Assembly (NCBI RefSeq): GCF_002377945.1
Contig: NZ_DFQV01000027.1
Coordinates: 1 to 64,000, forward strand
DNA from: Psychrobacter sp. UBA3480
GTDB lineage: Bacteria; Pseudomonadota; Gammaproteobacteria; Pseudomonadales; Moraxellaceae
DNA length: 64,000 bases
Reading direction: 5' to 3'
Shown here: one piece after another, positions 6,904-16,146 of the stretch
Layout: each line of letters starts with the position of its first letter
How positions within the stretch are numbered: position 1 is the first letter of the stretch
Made by a program: the position numbers and the translations under genes
Notes under the pieces: generated by a model
Databases searched by the model: none
What the model saw: only the letters and a program-made list of their open reading frames with translations
Told to the model about the DNA's origin: nothing

Positions 6904-9657
6904 TTATTGTATGAAACTCTGCAAAACGGATTCTAAGTCTTTCTTGCTAATGGGTTTGGATAAAAACTCGTCCATACCAACTTGCATACAGGCCTCGCGA
7001 TCTTCTTCTGTATTATTCGCAGTTAGTGCCACAATTGGTATTTTATCACCTTGCGAGCGAATCACTTGTGTGGCTTGTAAGCCATCCATAACGGGCATTC
7101 GGCAGTCCATCAAAATCAAAGAAATTTCTTCACGTTGGCTTTTGAGTTTCTCGAGTGCTTGCTGTCCATCTTCTGCGACAATACTACGATAACCAAGCTT
7201 ACTTAACATCTTACAGGCTATCTTTTGGTTAGTAGGACTGTCTTCTACGACCAAAATCAGTGGAGACAAGGTTTCTTTCTTAGGTGTATCTTCTACAAAA
7301 GATAGACTGCTGTCATATTGATGTTTGACCAATATGTCTAGTGTTTTCCTTGCAAACAAGGTTAAGCGTAGCAGTTCAGACAGTAATAAACTTGCGTCCA
7401 AGGGTTTGGTCAAAAACCCATCATATTGGCCTAGTAAAGTAGAAGGTATATGCCTTTCAAGTTTCATGCTAAGTAATATCTTTGGTAGTGAAGGCGTAGT
7501 GACTAGGTCGTTTAACACTTCTAATTGCTCGCTATACTTGTTGCTCGCATGAGCTGATAAGGTGATGGATTCGCTGTATTCATAATCTAATAACAAGACA
7601 GGAATGACAGTTTGCTCATCTTGTTTTAATTTATTTTTTAGCTGCTGTACAGTGGCTCTATCTAAAGTGCTGTAGATAGTCACGGATATCGTTAAGTACT
7701 CGCACAAACGTTGTAAATGTTCAGCAACTAGAGGCTGATTGATGACAGCGATAAGGTGAATGTGTGGCAGCTGCGAACAACGATGATATACCGATTGATA
7801 AGTGGTATGAGGATAAGGAAGGTAGAGGCTAAATATCGTCTCTTTATCCACCGTATTACTTAGTTCGATAAAACCGCCGAGTAACTGAGCAAAGCTATTG
7901 GCATCACTCAAGCCAATATTACTGTCTTCAACTAAGTTATGATTGCTTTGATTCAAGATATTGACTAATTGATTTTTTCTCTCAGGAGTAATAGTTACTC
8001 CAGTGTCTTTTACGCTAAATCGAATCCAATAAGATGTCTGCGCAGGTATTGTCGTGTCATTGTTAGGAGTTAAAGGCTGATTACTTATTCGCGTTACTTT
8101 ATCTTCAGGTACACGATCAACAGTGAGCGCGACATAGCCTGATGTTGTAAAATCAATAGCGTTTTTCAACAGATTTAATAGGATATGGTGCAGACGAATG
8201 TAATCAGTTTCGATGTAACGAGGACAGTCCGGCGCAAAGAAATAAATCAATTCTAACCCTTGTTGTCTTATTTCTTGTGTGACTAAATTGCTAACTTCTT
8301 TGCTTACCTTATAAATATCAACCGTTTCGATACTTAGACGTGTTTTTCGGACTTCAACTTCCTCTGTTGCTAGCGTCTCATTGAGCACAGTCAACATGCT
8401 TTGACTGGTTGTAATTAATGTATTTAGAGTCTTTTTGCCTTGAGCCGTCAATGTTGAAGGGTCGATGGGTTCCAACGAATCAATTATTTTCTCTAGTGGT
8501 ATCCTTAACTTGCGACCTATAAATGCTTGGGCTTCGTTTGATTCATCAATTTGTAATTGCAGTTGTTGGTTGTGCAGCTGTAGTTGTTCAGATTGATGGA
8601 AAATCTCATCGACATTATTAAAAATCACAGTAAAACCGTGAACTTGCCCATGTTCGCCAAACCATGGTGTTACGTGTAGTTGGTAGGCTTGTTTGTTCTC
8701 CAAGCCATAAACTATCAGTGTGCGAGTAACGCGCAAACTTGAAATAGTTTTTAACAGTATTTGAGTGGCCTCATCTTTCCCTTCAACAAAATCAGTCAGC
8801 TCATAGCTTTGCTCTCTCTGTGTAGGAGGAGTAAACACTTGCTCAAAACGCTGATTATAGAAACTAATTTGACCATGTCGTATACTCATCAACATCGGTA
8901 AGGGTGCTTGATTAACCAAGCGTTCTAAACGATGAGTCAATGTTTTGATACGCCGATAGTCATTATGTAGCTGGTAGCTGACGCGACTTAGCGCATGACC
9001 TAATAACATGAACTCGGTAGTAGATTTCTTTTGTAAAAACGGTGGCGGCGTATAAGATTCTTTGGCGCGGCTACTCAAATTATCGGTATAAACCAGTAAT
9101 TGCTCCCAGTTAGTACGACGATTGAGCATATAGAGCAATGCCATGAAGAATAGTATGATGGCGACCATCAAAGGGAGCCAATAACGGTAAGATATCCAGT
9201 CAACAACAAAAGGCTCATGACGTAATACGATATAAATCTGATGTCCGCTTTTTAGATTAATGATCCCTGTTAGTTCATTACTATTGACAGTATAAGAGCT
9301 ATGGTCGCTGCTGCTAGAAGCTGATGTACCGATGGTAGGGAAAGCAACGGTAGAAAAAGCAGATTCATTAGGACGAGTATTATGATGAATATAGGTTTGC
9401 CCAGAAGGCATCATCAAAATCAGCTGATAACTCAGTTGATCAAAAGTAGGTTGTTCTAAGATTTTTTTTATTTCACTATCTACAGGTGCTGCATGCTCAA
9501 TAATACTGTGCTGTAGGGAATAAAAAGTATCTATGCTATGTTGCTCACTATGTTTTTTTATCCCATCAAACAGTGTGACATAGTACAGCAGTAACATAAC
9601 CGTGAGAGACAAGGTATAGAAAATCAATAAGCGCTGTAAGGACTGAAACTGTTGCAT
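6904..9657 (-). CDS. GacS/BarA-like hybrid sensor protein lacking the kinase histidine
   Basis: This 917-residue inner membrane signalling protein has a membrane segment near 10-30, an external sensing region, a second membrane segment near 163-185 and a PAS-like segment about 250-360. A histidine-kinase core (about 370-620), a degenerate receiver-like region and a canonical C-terminal receiver (about 783-913) follow. The receiver keeps the phosphoacceptor Asp851 in LMDCRMP. In the H-box the usual SHELRTPL reads GRKLRIPL, so the phosphorylated His is Arg382. The ATPase N box (NLLKNAIDFT) is good, but DTGVTI and NIGLS are degenerate G boxes. There is no HPt domain. It may act as a pseudokinase or a receiver fed by another kinase. 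It resembles BarA/GacS, but I give no symbol because the key residue is missing. Confidence 0.85.
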   Translation of the reverse strand: MQQFQSLQRLLIFYTLSLTVMLLLYYVTLFDGIKKHSEQHSIDTFYSLQHSIIEHAAPVDSEIKKILEQPTFDQLSYQLILMMPSGQTYIHHNTRPNESAFSTVAFPTIGTSASSSSDHSSYTVNSNELTGIINLKSGHQIYIVLRHEPFVVDWISYRYWLPLMVAIILFFMALLYMLNRRTNWEQLLVYTDNLSSRAKESYTPPPFLQKKSTTEFMLLGHALSRVSYQLHNDYRRIKTLTHRLERLVNQAPLPMLMSIRHGQISFYNQRFEQVFTPPTQREQSYELTDFVEGKDEATQILLKTISSLRVTRTLIVYGLENKQAYQLHVTPWFGEHGQVHGFTVIFNNVDEIFHQSEQLQLHNQQLQLQIDESNEAQAFIGRKLRIPLEKIIDSLEPIDPSTLTAQGKKTLNTLITTSQSMLTVLNETLATEEVEVRKTRLSIETVDIYKVSKEVSNLVTQEIRQQGLELIYFFAPDCPRYIETDYIRLHHILLNLLKNAIDFTTSGYVALTVDRVPEDKVTRISNQPLTPNNDTTIPAQTSYWIRFSVKDTGVTITPERKNQLVNILNQSNHNLVEDSNIGLSDANSFAQLLGGFIELSNTVDKETIFSLYLPYPHTTYQSVYHRCSQLPHIHLIAVINQPLVAEHLQRLCEYLTISVTIYSTLDRATVQQLKNKLKQDEQTVIPVLLLDYEYSESITLSAHASNKYSEQLEVLNDLVTTPSLPKILLSMKLERHIPSTLLGQYDGFLTKPLDASLLLSELLRLTLFARKTLDILVKHQYDSSLSFVEDTPKKETLSPLILVVEDSPTNQKIACKMLSKLGYRSIVAEDGQQALEKLKSQREEISLILMDCRMPVMDGLQATQVIRSQGDKIPIVALTANNTEEDREACMQVGMDEFLSKPISKKDLESVLQSFIQ

Positions 9658-9978
9658 GAAAGCGTGGCCCTATCTCGACACGAAAGAATATAGTGAAATA
9701 AAAATGAAGTTTCTACATATAGTAGGTGAATTATACGACAGTTGAATTGTCTAAAATTTTTAGTGTTACCTTCTATTTATAGCAGAATAACGGCTTACTG
9801 TTTACAGAGAGTGGTTATTAACACCAAATTGTTTTGTAAAAGATATAAATAGAACGTTCGATGTTCTTGATATTATAAAGGCAAATAATGTCATTGGTTA
9901 TCATGAAGTGGGGTCATTACAATCATGGCACTGCGCCGTAAACTCACCTATAATGAACAAATAAACCTTATATAATGC
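9658..9978. other. Intergenic region between divergent sensor gene and fmt
   Basis: About 320 bp of AT-rich DNA between divergent genes must carry both promoters. I see no RNA gene, repeat or clear operator in it. Confidence 0.5.
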
Positions 9979-11055
9979 ATGATTATGACTACAACTGCTC
10001 CTACCTTTGATACATCTAACTCGCTTACTGACCATGATAACCCAACTACTAACCGATTAAGGGTAGTATTTGCGGGGACGCCTGAATTCGCTGCTATTAG
10101 CCTTGAATCGTTAATTAATCAGCAAGAACCGCTGAATATAGAGATAGTCGCTGTTTACACCCAGCCTGATCGTAAGGCAGGTCGTGGTCAAAAACTGTCA
10201 GCTTCTGCGGTAAAAGAAGTTGCATTGGCAAATGATATCGCTGTAGAGCAGCCAGTCACTTTTAAAAAGTCTAGTGCAGAAGGGCTAGCTGCTAGGCAAA
10301 CTCTGCGCACCTACCAACCAGATGTGATGATTGTCGCCGCTTACGGATTGATTTTACCTATCGGTGTATTAGAGACGCCTACTCATGGTTGCTTAAATAT
10401 CCATGCCTCACTATTACCGCGTTGGCGCGGTGCTGCACCTATCCATCGTGCACTCTTGGCCGGAGATGATGAGACCGGCATTACCATTATGCAGATGGAC
10501 AAAGGTCTTGATACAGGTGACATGCTGTATAAAGTTAGCGAAAGTATTGCCTCTGATGATACCGCTGCTAGCCTACATGATAAGATGGCTGCATTTGGTG
10601 CGACAGCCATTAGTACGGTGCTAAAAGATTTAGCTACTTATCAAGCTCAAGCTATTGCTCAAGACGATAGTCAAGCCAACTACGCTGAAAAACTAGTCAA
10701 AACCGAAGGCGAAATTGATTGGGCGCAGCCTGCTGCCGCTATTGAACGCCAAATTCGTGGGCTGACACCATGGCCAGGTGCTTATGCTTTCCTAGCAGGG
10801 CAGCGCGTTAAAATACTGGCTAGCTTACCTGTAAATACATCGCAGCAAACCAATGAGCCTGCTGGAACGGTTATCAGTGTTGGACGAAAAGCGATTTTAG
10901 TCGCTTGTGGTAAAGAGAGTGACGCTGAATCATCAGCCACCACTTTAGCCATTACTCATTTGCAGTTTGCGGGTGGTAAGCCAATGACAGCTGAACAAGT
11001 TTGCCACGGCAACCAATTAAATGATGGCGATCAATTTACGTCAGAAACAAAATAA
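9979..11055 (+). CDS. fmt: Methionyl-tRNA formyltransferase
   Basis: Fmt formylates initiator Met-tRNA with 10-formyltetrahydrofolate. The N-terminal Rossmann domain starts at LRVVFAGTPEFA after a leader of about 27 residues. The catalytic and folate-binding region shows LNIHASLLPRWRGAAPI and TGITIMQMDKGLDTGDM. The C-terminal tRNA-binding barrel contains WAQPAAAIERQIRG and PWPGAYAFL. The 358-residue length fits given the extended N-terminus. No convincing ribosome site distinguishes the ATG at 9979 from the one at 9985. rsmB follows, as in many gammaproteobacteria. Confidence 0.97.
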   Translation: MIMTTTAPTFDTSNSLTDHDNPTTNRLRVVFAGTPEFAAISLESLINQQEPLNIEIVAVYTQPDRKAGRGQKLSASAVKEVALANDIAVEQPVTFKKSSAEGLAARQTLRTYQPDVMIVAAYGLILPIGVLETPTHGCLNIHASLLPRWRGAAPIHRALLAGDDETGITIMQMDKGLDTGDMLYKVSESIASDDTAASLHDKMAAFGATAISTVLKDLATYQAQAIAQDDSQANYAEKLVKTEGEIDWAQPAAAIERQIRGLTPWPGAYAFLAGQRVKILASLPVNTSQQTNEPAGTVISVGRKAILVACGKESDAESSATTLAITHLQFAGGKPMTAEQVCHGNQLNDGDQFTSETK

Positions 11056-11120
11056 CGTTACTTATATTTAACCTACTTGCACAAGACGCTATCGATGATA
11101 CGTCAAGGAAATGAAATTTA

Positions 11121-12701
11121 ATGAGACAAAACAGTACTGCGCCTAGAAACAATAAGCTCAAACCATCAAGCAATCTTATTATGAATGGCAGCGTACGCGT
11201 GCGTGTGATTCGTACTTTACTGGCTATTCAAAACGGTCAGTCGCTCTCAAGCGTCCTTGATCCATTATTGAATAGTCTACATGATGGTGACAAAGGTTTT
11301 GCCCATGCGCTACTACTTACGACGTTGCGCCAGTGGCATGCGCTGGCACGTTTGCTCGATAGCTTAGCAGACAACCCTATCGACGAAGTTGAAGTGCGTA
11401 CCACCATTCAAGTCGGCTTGGTACAGTTGCTTTACTTAGAAGTGGCTGACCATGCTGCAATTCATGAAACCGTTGAAGCTGCCAAAGAGATTGAGTTCGC
11501 TCACTCGACTGGTTTGGTAAATGCTATTTTGCGTAAAGTCGCTAAGAATCCAAGCAAATTCCGTAAGAAATGCGATAAAAAGCATAGTCTACCGAATTGG
11601 CTTGCTTACCAGCTTAAGCAAGACTGGAGCGAGCAGTATGATGAGCTGACACAAGGCTTGCGCCAACCAGCACCAATGTTTTTACGAGTGAATTCGGCGG
11701 TTACTTCAGTAAAAGACTATCAGCATGCATTAGATGGCGCAGAAATTGATGCAGATATCGTTGAGCTAACGACTGGTTTTAAGGTAGCAAACTCATCAGG
11801 GTCTGCCACTTCCACCACGCTATCAACCAAAGGTCTTAGACTACATCAAAGCACTGCCGTTAACGCTTTGCCTGATTTTGCTTTAGGAACAGCTAGCGTT
11901 CAAGATATGCATGCTCAGTTAGCTGCACCGATTATCAATAAAGCATTAATGGCTAAGCTTAGTGCTGAAAAATCTGATACGGAAAATACGAATAATGAGA
12001 TACATATTCTAGATGCTTGTGCGGCACCTGGTGGCAAGCTTGCTCATTGGTTAGAGCTCATGAGCGCTAGTGACGAGTCATCGTTGTTTCACGTGAAACA
12101 AGACAATAATGAGATATCATCTGAAACGTCACCTGCGATTACTGATATCAAGGTAACGGCTATTGATAATGAAGCGCCGCGTATTGAACGTATTCGTGAG
12201 AATTTACAGCGCTTGAATCTAAGTCAGCACGATTTGCAGCAAGCAGATAACAGCATCGCATTGAATGTTGTCTGTGCAGATGCGACCAGATGGCAGCATG
12301 GAAAAAATAAAAAAGCGGCGACAAATGAGCCGGTATTTGATGCAATATTATTGGACTCTCCTTGTACCGCGACGGGTGTGATTCGTCGTCATCCTGATAT
12401 CAGTATCCTGCGTACCGAAGAAGACATCGAGCAAACGGCACTGTTGCAAGCAGATATCTTGCATAACTTATGGCCACAACTCAAAGCTGGTGGTTATCTG
12501 CTGTACGTGACATGTTCCATCTTAAAGCAAGAAAACGTCGAGCAAATGCAGGACTTTATCACTCATCATAATGATGCGGTAGTGATTGAATTCACCGACG
12601 ATTGCAACTGGGGTATCGAACAAGCAATCGGTCGTCAGTGCTTGCCAATTGATAGCGCAAGCGGCGATGGTTTTTATTATGCGCTGTTGATGAAGAGTTA
12701 A
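11121..12701 (+). CDS. rsmB: 16S rRNA m5C967 methyltransferase RsmB
   Basis: RsmB (Sun/Fmu) methylates cytosine 967 of 16S rRNA using SAM. The N-terminal NusB-like RNA-binding domain (about 25-160) is followed by a Rossmann methyltransferase with DACAAPGGK, the motif IV catalytic segment DSPCTATG and the motif VI Cys in VTCSI. At 526 residues it is longer than the roughly 430 of E. coli. Extra sequence is visible between the motif I helix (HWLELM) and VTAIDNE, and in other loops. That insert contains a perfect parS palindrome (12085-12100), read as residues SLFHVKQ (321-327). Confidence 0.96.
   Translation: MRQNSTAPRNNKLKPSSNLIMNGSVRVRVIRTLLAIQNGQSLSSVLDPLLNSLHDGDKGFAHALLLTTLRQWHALARLLDSLADNPIDEVEVRTTIQVGLVQLLYLEVADHAAIHETVEAAKEIEFAHSTGLVNAILRKVAKNPSKFRKKCDKKHSLPNWLAYQLKQDWSEQYDELTQGLRQPAPMFLRVNSAVTSVKDYQHALDGAEIDADIVELTTGFKVANSSGSATSTTLSTKGLRLHQSTAVNALPDFALGTASVQDMHAQLAAPIINKALMAKLSAEKSDTENTNNEIHILDACAAPGGKLAHWLELMSASDESSLFHVKQDNNEISSETSPAITDIKVTAIDNEAPRIERIRENLQRLNLSQHDLQQADNSIALNVVCADATRWQHGKNKKAATNEPVFDAILLDSPCTATGVIRRHPDISILRTEEDIEQTALLQADILHNLWPQLKAGGYLLYVTCSILKQENVEQMQDFITHHNDAVVIEFTDDCNWGIEQAIGRQCLPIDSASGDGFYYALLMKS
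12085..12100 (+). promoter_or_regulatory. parS: Canonical parS site inside rsmB
   Basis: TGTTTCACGTGAAACA is a perfect 16-bp palindrome identical to the canonical chromosomal parS consensus. It is in frame within rsmB, in a loop insertion relative to E. coli RsmB. ParB binding is inferred but the motif match is exact. Confidence 0.88.
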
Positions 12702-12705
12702 AGTA

Positions 12706-13191
12706 ATGACTACTCAAGCTAAAAAAGTATTGGGTGATTTGCGGCAGTCATACTTAATGTTAGAAAATGAAACGAATTATGAGAGTTTTAGAGTACTATG
12801 GGTTGCTGCTATTACTCTAGCGAGAGCAATTGGACATATATTAGATAAAGTTGACTCTCTACAATCTGAACTAATGAAAATAACTGTCAGTAATAAATGG
12901 AAAAGTCTTAAAGAAAACAAAGAAGCAGCAGCTAATAAAATATTCTTTGAGTTCATTGAAGATGAAAGGAATAAAATTCTAAAAGAATATGAGTTTGGAC
13001 TACTGTCTTCCCCTATTGATTTATTTGTTGTAGATACTGACTCTATTCCTAGTAAATTTACGTTGGGTGATGGGATTTATATACCTTTACAAAATGGATT
13101 TTATGTTGGGACTGATTGTAGAGACGTTCTAGCTGAAGCTATTCAGTGGTGGGAAGAGTACATAAACGAGATAGATGTAGAAATAAAATAA
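12706..13191 (+). CDS. Hypothetical protein between rsmB and thrC
   Basis: I do not recognise this 161-residue, mainly alpha-helical soluble protein. There is no signal peptide or membrane segment. Features are an aromatic/hydrophobic helix near 25-45 (ESFRVLWVAAITLARAIGHI), charged helices with FEFIEDERNKILKEYEF (near 85-100), and a C-terminal segment with DGIYIPLQNGFYVG. It starts 4 bp after the rsmB stop, so it is probably translated from the same mRNA. Its codon use is more AT-rich than rsmB and thrC, which suggests later insertion into the locus. The helical pattern is reminiscent of HEPN-like proteins, but no HEPN catalytic motif is evident. Confidence 0.75.
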   Translation: MTTQAKKVLGDLRQSYLMLENETNYESFRVLWVAAITLARAIGHILDKVDSLQSELMKITVSNKWKSLKENKEAAANKIFFEFIEDERNKILKEYEFGLLSSPIDLFVVDTDSIPSKFTLGDGIYIPLQNGFYVGTDCRDVLAEAIQWWEEYINEIDVEIK

Positions 13192-13232
13192 ATTTACTAT
13201 TCAGTAGCTAGAAAAATTGACAGGACAATCTA

Positions 13233-14654
13233 ATGAAATATATCAGTACCCGTGGTCAGACAGCGCCGATGGATTTTAGTGATGTGCTTTTGATGGGTCT
13301 TGCCCCAGACGGTGGTTTGATGTTGCCTGAGCATTATCCAAATATCGATAGTGCAACCCTTGATGAATGGCGTACGCTCAGCTATCCGCAGCTTGCGATG
13401 GCGATTATGCAGTGTTTTGCCACTGATATTCCTACGGCTGATTTGCAAGATCTTATCGAGCGCACTTATACCGCTGAGGTGTTTGGTTCTGAAGAGATTG
13501 TTCCTGTCCGCAAGCTCGAAGACAATTTGTATATTCTAGGATTATCAAACGGTCCGACATTGGCATTTAAAGACGTTGCCATGCAGTTTTTGGGCAATGC
13601 CTTTGAGTATGTGCTTAAGAAAAAAGACGCGCGTATTACGATCATTGGTGCAACCAGTGGTGACACGGGTAGTGCAGCAGAGTATGCATTGCGCGGCAAA
13701 GAAAATATCGAAGTCTTTATGCTGTCACCTCATGGCAAAATGAGTGAATTCCAGCGTGCGCAGATGTATAGCTTGACCGATGATAATATTCATAATATTG
13801 CTATCGATGGTATGTTTGATGATTGCCAAGACATCGTTAAAGCGCTACAGCAAGATGCTGAGTTTAAAGCCGCTTATAATCTAGGCACGGTAAACTCTAT
13901 CAACTGGGGTCGTATCCTAGCGCAGATTGTTTATTACTTTAAAGCTTACTTTGCGGTCACGACGAGCAACGATGAAAAAGTCAGCTTTAGCGTACCATCA
14001 GGTAATTTCGGTAATATTTGTGCCGGTCATATCGCTCGTGAAATGGGACTGCCAATTGACCGTCTGATTGTTGCAACCAATGAAAACGACGTTTTAAATG
14101 ACTTCTTCAATCAAGGCGCTTATCAGCCGCGTCCGACTGAAAAAACCTATGTAACCTCTAGTCCGTCGATGGATATTTCAAAAGCCTCTAACTTTGAGCG
14201 TTTTGTTTATTTGCTATTAGAAAAAGACAGCGCACGCGTTCATGAGTTATTTAACGGCGTAAAATCAGGTCGAGGCTTTAACTTATCTAACTTGATGGAA
14301 GCGGTTAATACGCGTTATGGCTTTGCTGCTGGTAAATCTACTCATAACGACCGCTTGCAGACTATCAAAGCGCTTTATGAGCAGCATGGTGAATTGGTTG
14401 ACCCACATACCGCAGACGGAATTAAAGTCGCCAAAGAGCTACAGCTAGATGGCGAAATCATCGTTTGTGCAGAGACAGCATTACCCGTTAAGTTTGCGGA
14501 CACTATTGTTGAGGCTATTGGTCAGATAGATATCGCTCGCCCAGCACATACTGAAGGGTTAGAAGATTTATCACAGCACGTAGTGGTACTGGAAAACAAG
14601 GCTGAACTGGTTGCTGAACAAATTCGCCAACATGTCGCACCGAATTCTGCTTAA
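13233..14654 (+). CDS. thrC: Threonine synthase
   Basis: ThrC converts O-phosphohomoserine to threonine using PLP. The PLP-lysine motif appears as GPTLAFKDVAMQFLGN, with GATSGDTGSAAEYAL for phosphate binding and SVPSGNFGNICAG further on. The N-terminal MKYISTRGQTAPMDFSDVLLMGLAPDGGL is typical of the proteobacterial long form (473 residues). A GACAGGACAAT ribosome site fits the ATG. Homoserine dehydrogenase is not adjacent in this window. Confidence 0.97.
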   Translation: MKYISTRGQTAPMDFSDVLLMGLAPDGGLMLPEHYPNIDSATLDEWRTLSYPQLAMAIMQCFATDIPTADLQDLIERTYTAEVFGSEEIVPVRKLEDNLYILGLSNGPTLAFKDVAMQFLGNAFEYVLKKKDARITIIGATSGDTGSAAEYALRGKENIEVFMLSPHGKMSEFQRAQMYSLTDDNIHNIAIDGMFDDCQDIVKALQQDAEFKAAYNLGTVNSINWGRILAQIVYYFKAYFAVTTSNDEKVSFSVPSGNFGNICAGHIAREMGLPIDRLIVATNENDVLNDFFNQGAYQPRPTEKTYVTSSPSMDISKASNFERFVYLLLEKDSARVHELFNGVKSGRGFNLSNLMEAVNTRYGFAAGKSTHNDRLQTIKALYEQHGELVDPHTADGIKVAKELQLDGEIIVCAETALPVKFADTIVEAIGQIDIARPAHTEGLEDLSQHVVVLENKAELVAEQIRQHVAPNSA

Positions 14655-14979
14655 GTAACTACGGTCTTTAGGCTTCTTATCAACAAGGAAAAGTATCCGT
14701 GTAAAAGTTACACCATTGTAATAAAGTGTTTATGATTGTGTTATGGTAGATATAATTGTAATATTAGAAACGGCGTCAGCAAGTCATCATCGTGCTAGGC
14801 GCTTTTTTAGGAATTATTCTAGCCAATTACACTGAACAGTTACCCTGTAATTTTCATAAGAATTTTATTAATAAGTTACTGATATAGTTAAATTTTTATT
14901 AATTTAAAGTGTTTTTACAGTGATAAGTTAAGTACGGTTCTTTATGATAAGCACAGTGGTACATATTGTGGATATAACG
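14655..14979. other. Intergenic region thrC to LysM gene
   Basis: About 325 bp of very AT-rich sequence. A weak, imperfect hairpin at about 14772-14808 (GCG..AGCA / TGCT..CGC, then a T run) may be the thrC terminator. The rest presumably holds the promoter of the LysM gene. I see nothing else. Confidence 0.4.
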
Positions 14980-16077
14980 ATGAAGATGAGCTTAAAAAAG
15001 ATAGCAAAAGCACTGTTAATTACGACGTTTAGTAGTGCCATGTTGATGACCACAGCCCACGCAAACAATCCACCACCTACTATCAAGGCAGATGCACCCA
15101 ATCGTTATATCGTGAAAAAAGGCGATACATTATGGGATATCTCAGGTCGTTATCTAGATAGCCCTTGGCGTTGGAAAGAAATTTGGGCCACTAATAAACA
15201 AATTAAAAATCCAAACCTTATTTACCCTAATGATGTTCTCATCCTTTGTGTGATTCAAGGTAAAACGCTAATTGGTGTTGATACAGGTGAAGGTTGTGCT
15301 GGCGTTGAAAAGCAGCTTACTGGGAATGTAAGTACAAGTACTGTGGCTCTTACCTCGACGGCTAACAGTGTTCCTCCTATTCCATTATCTGCTATTCAGC
15401 ATTGGCTTGATAAAACACTTATCGTTAATCCTCAAGACTTTAATACCACGCCTTATATTTTGGCTTCTAAAAACCGTAACTTGATTACTGCGAGCGGTGA
15501 TAAAGTCTATGCTAAAGGCGTACCGCTTATCGTGGGTCAGCGTTACGGAGTCTACCGTGAGGGTGAGCTATATGTAGACCCCAAAACGCAAGAAGTGATG
15601 GGTTTAGAAGTTACTCAGGTAGCGACTGGTCTTGTTACTTCTACAGAAAGTAATGGTGTGACTAGCTTGCAGCTTATTGATAGTTATGGCAAAGAAGTAC
15701 GTGAAGGGGATCGCGTATTCGTAGAGTTAGATAACGCTATTCCTCCTGTCTTTTATCCAACGCCTGCAAGTGTTAGTCGCGGCGGTATGATCGTACGTGT
15801 GATGGACTCTATCAGCTCGGCTGCGAAGGGGAGTGTGGTCGCCATCAATTTGGGTAGCTTACAAGGTGCTAAGCCTGGTGATGTGCTGACGGTTTATCAA
15901 AAAGGGCCTTTGGTACGTGATACTAAAGATAATGACACACCAGTCCGTCTACCAAACGAGCCTAGCGGTATGGTAATGGTTTTTAATACCTTTGACCACA
16001 TCAGTTATGCTTATGTACTAGACTCTGAGCTACCACTTAATATTGGCGATCAGTTATTACCACCTCCTTATTTATAA
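14980..16077 (+). CDS. LysM-domain peptidoglycan-binding exported protein
   Basis: Exported protein with a Sec signal peptide (MKMSLKKIAKALLITT..., cleavage after AHA) and one LysM domain just after it (RYIVKKGDTLWDISGRYLDS to LIYPNDVLIL). A long C-terminal region of about 250 residues follows, with no catalytic motif that I recognise. LysM binds the glycan backbone of peptidoglycan, so it likely acts in the periplasm or envelope. I chose the ATG at 14980, which starts the signal peptide, over the one at 14944. The LysM gene, dprA, tsaC order matches the conserved origin-flank order of pseudomonads. Confidence 0.88.
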   Translation: MKMSLKKIAKALLITTFSSAMLMTTAHANNPPPTIKADAPNRYIVKKGDTLWDISGRYLDSPWRWKEIWATNKQIKNPNLIYPNDVLILCVIQGKTLIGVDTGEGCAGVEKQLTGNVSTSTVALTSTANSVPPIPLSAIQHWLDKTLIVNPQDFNTTPYILASKNRNLITASGDKVYAKGVPLIVGQRYGVYREGELYVDPKTQEVMGLEVTQVATGLVTSTESNGVTSLQLIDSYGKEVREGDRVFVELDNAIPPVFYPTPASVSRGGMIVRVMDSISSAAKGSVVAINLGSLQGAKPGDVLTVYQKGPLVRDTKDNDTPVRLPNEPSGMVMVFNTFDHISYAYVLDSELPLNIGDQLLPPPYL

Positions 16078-16146
16078 ATAGCTATAAGGCTGTATTAAGC
16101 AATATATTGAAATAAATACTAATCTAAGCTTGCCTATACGAGACAG

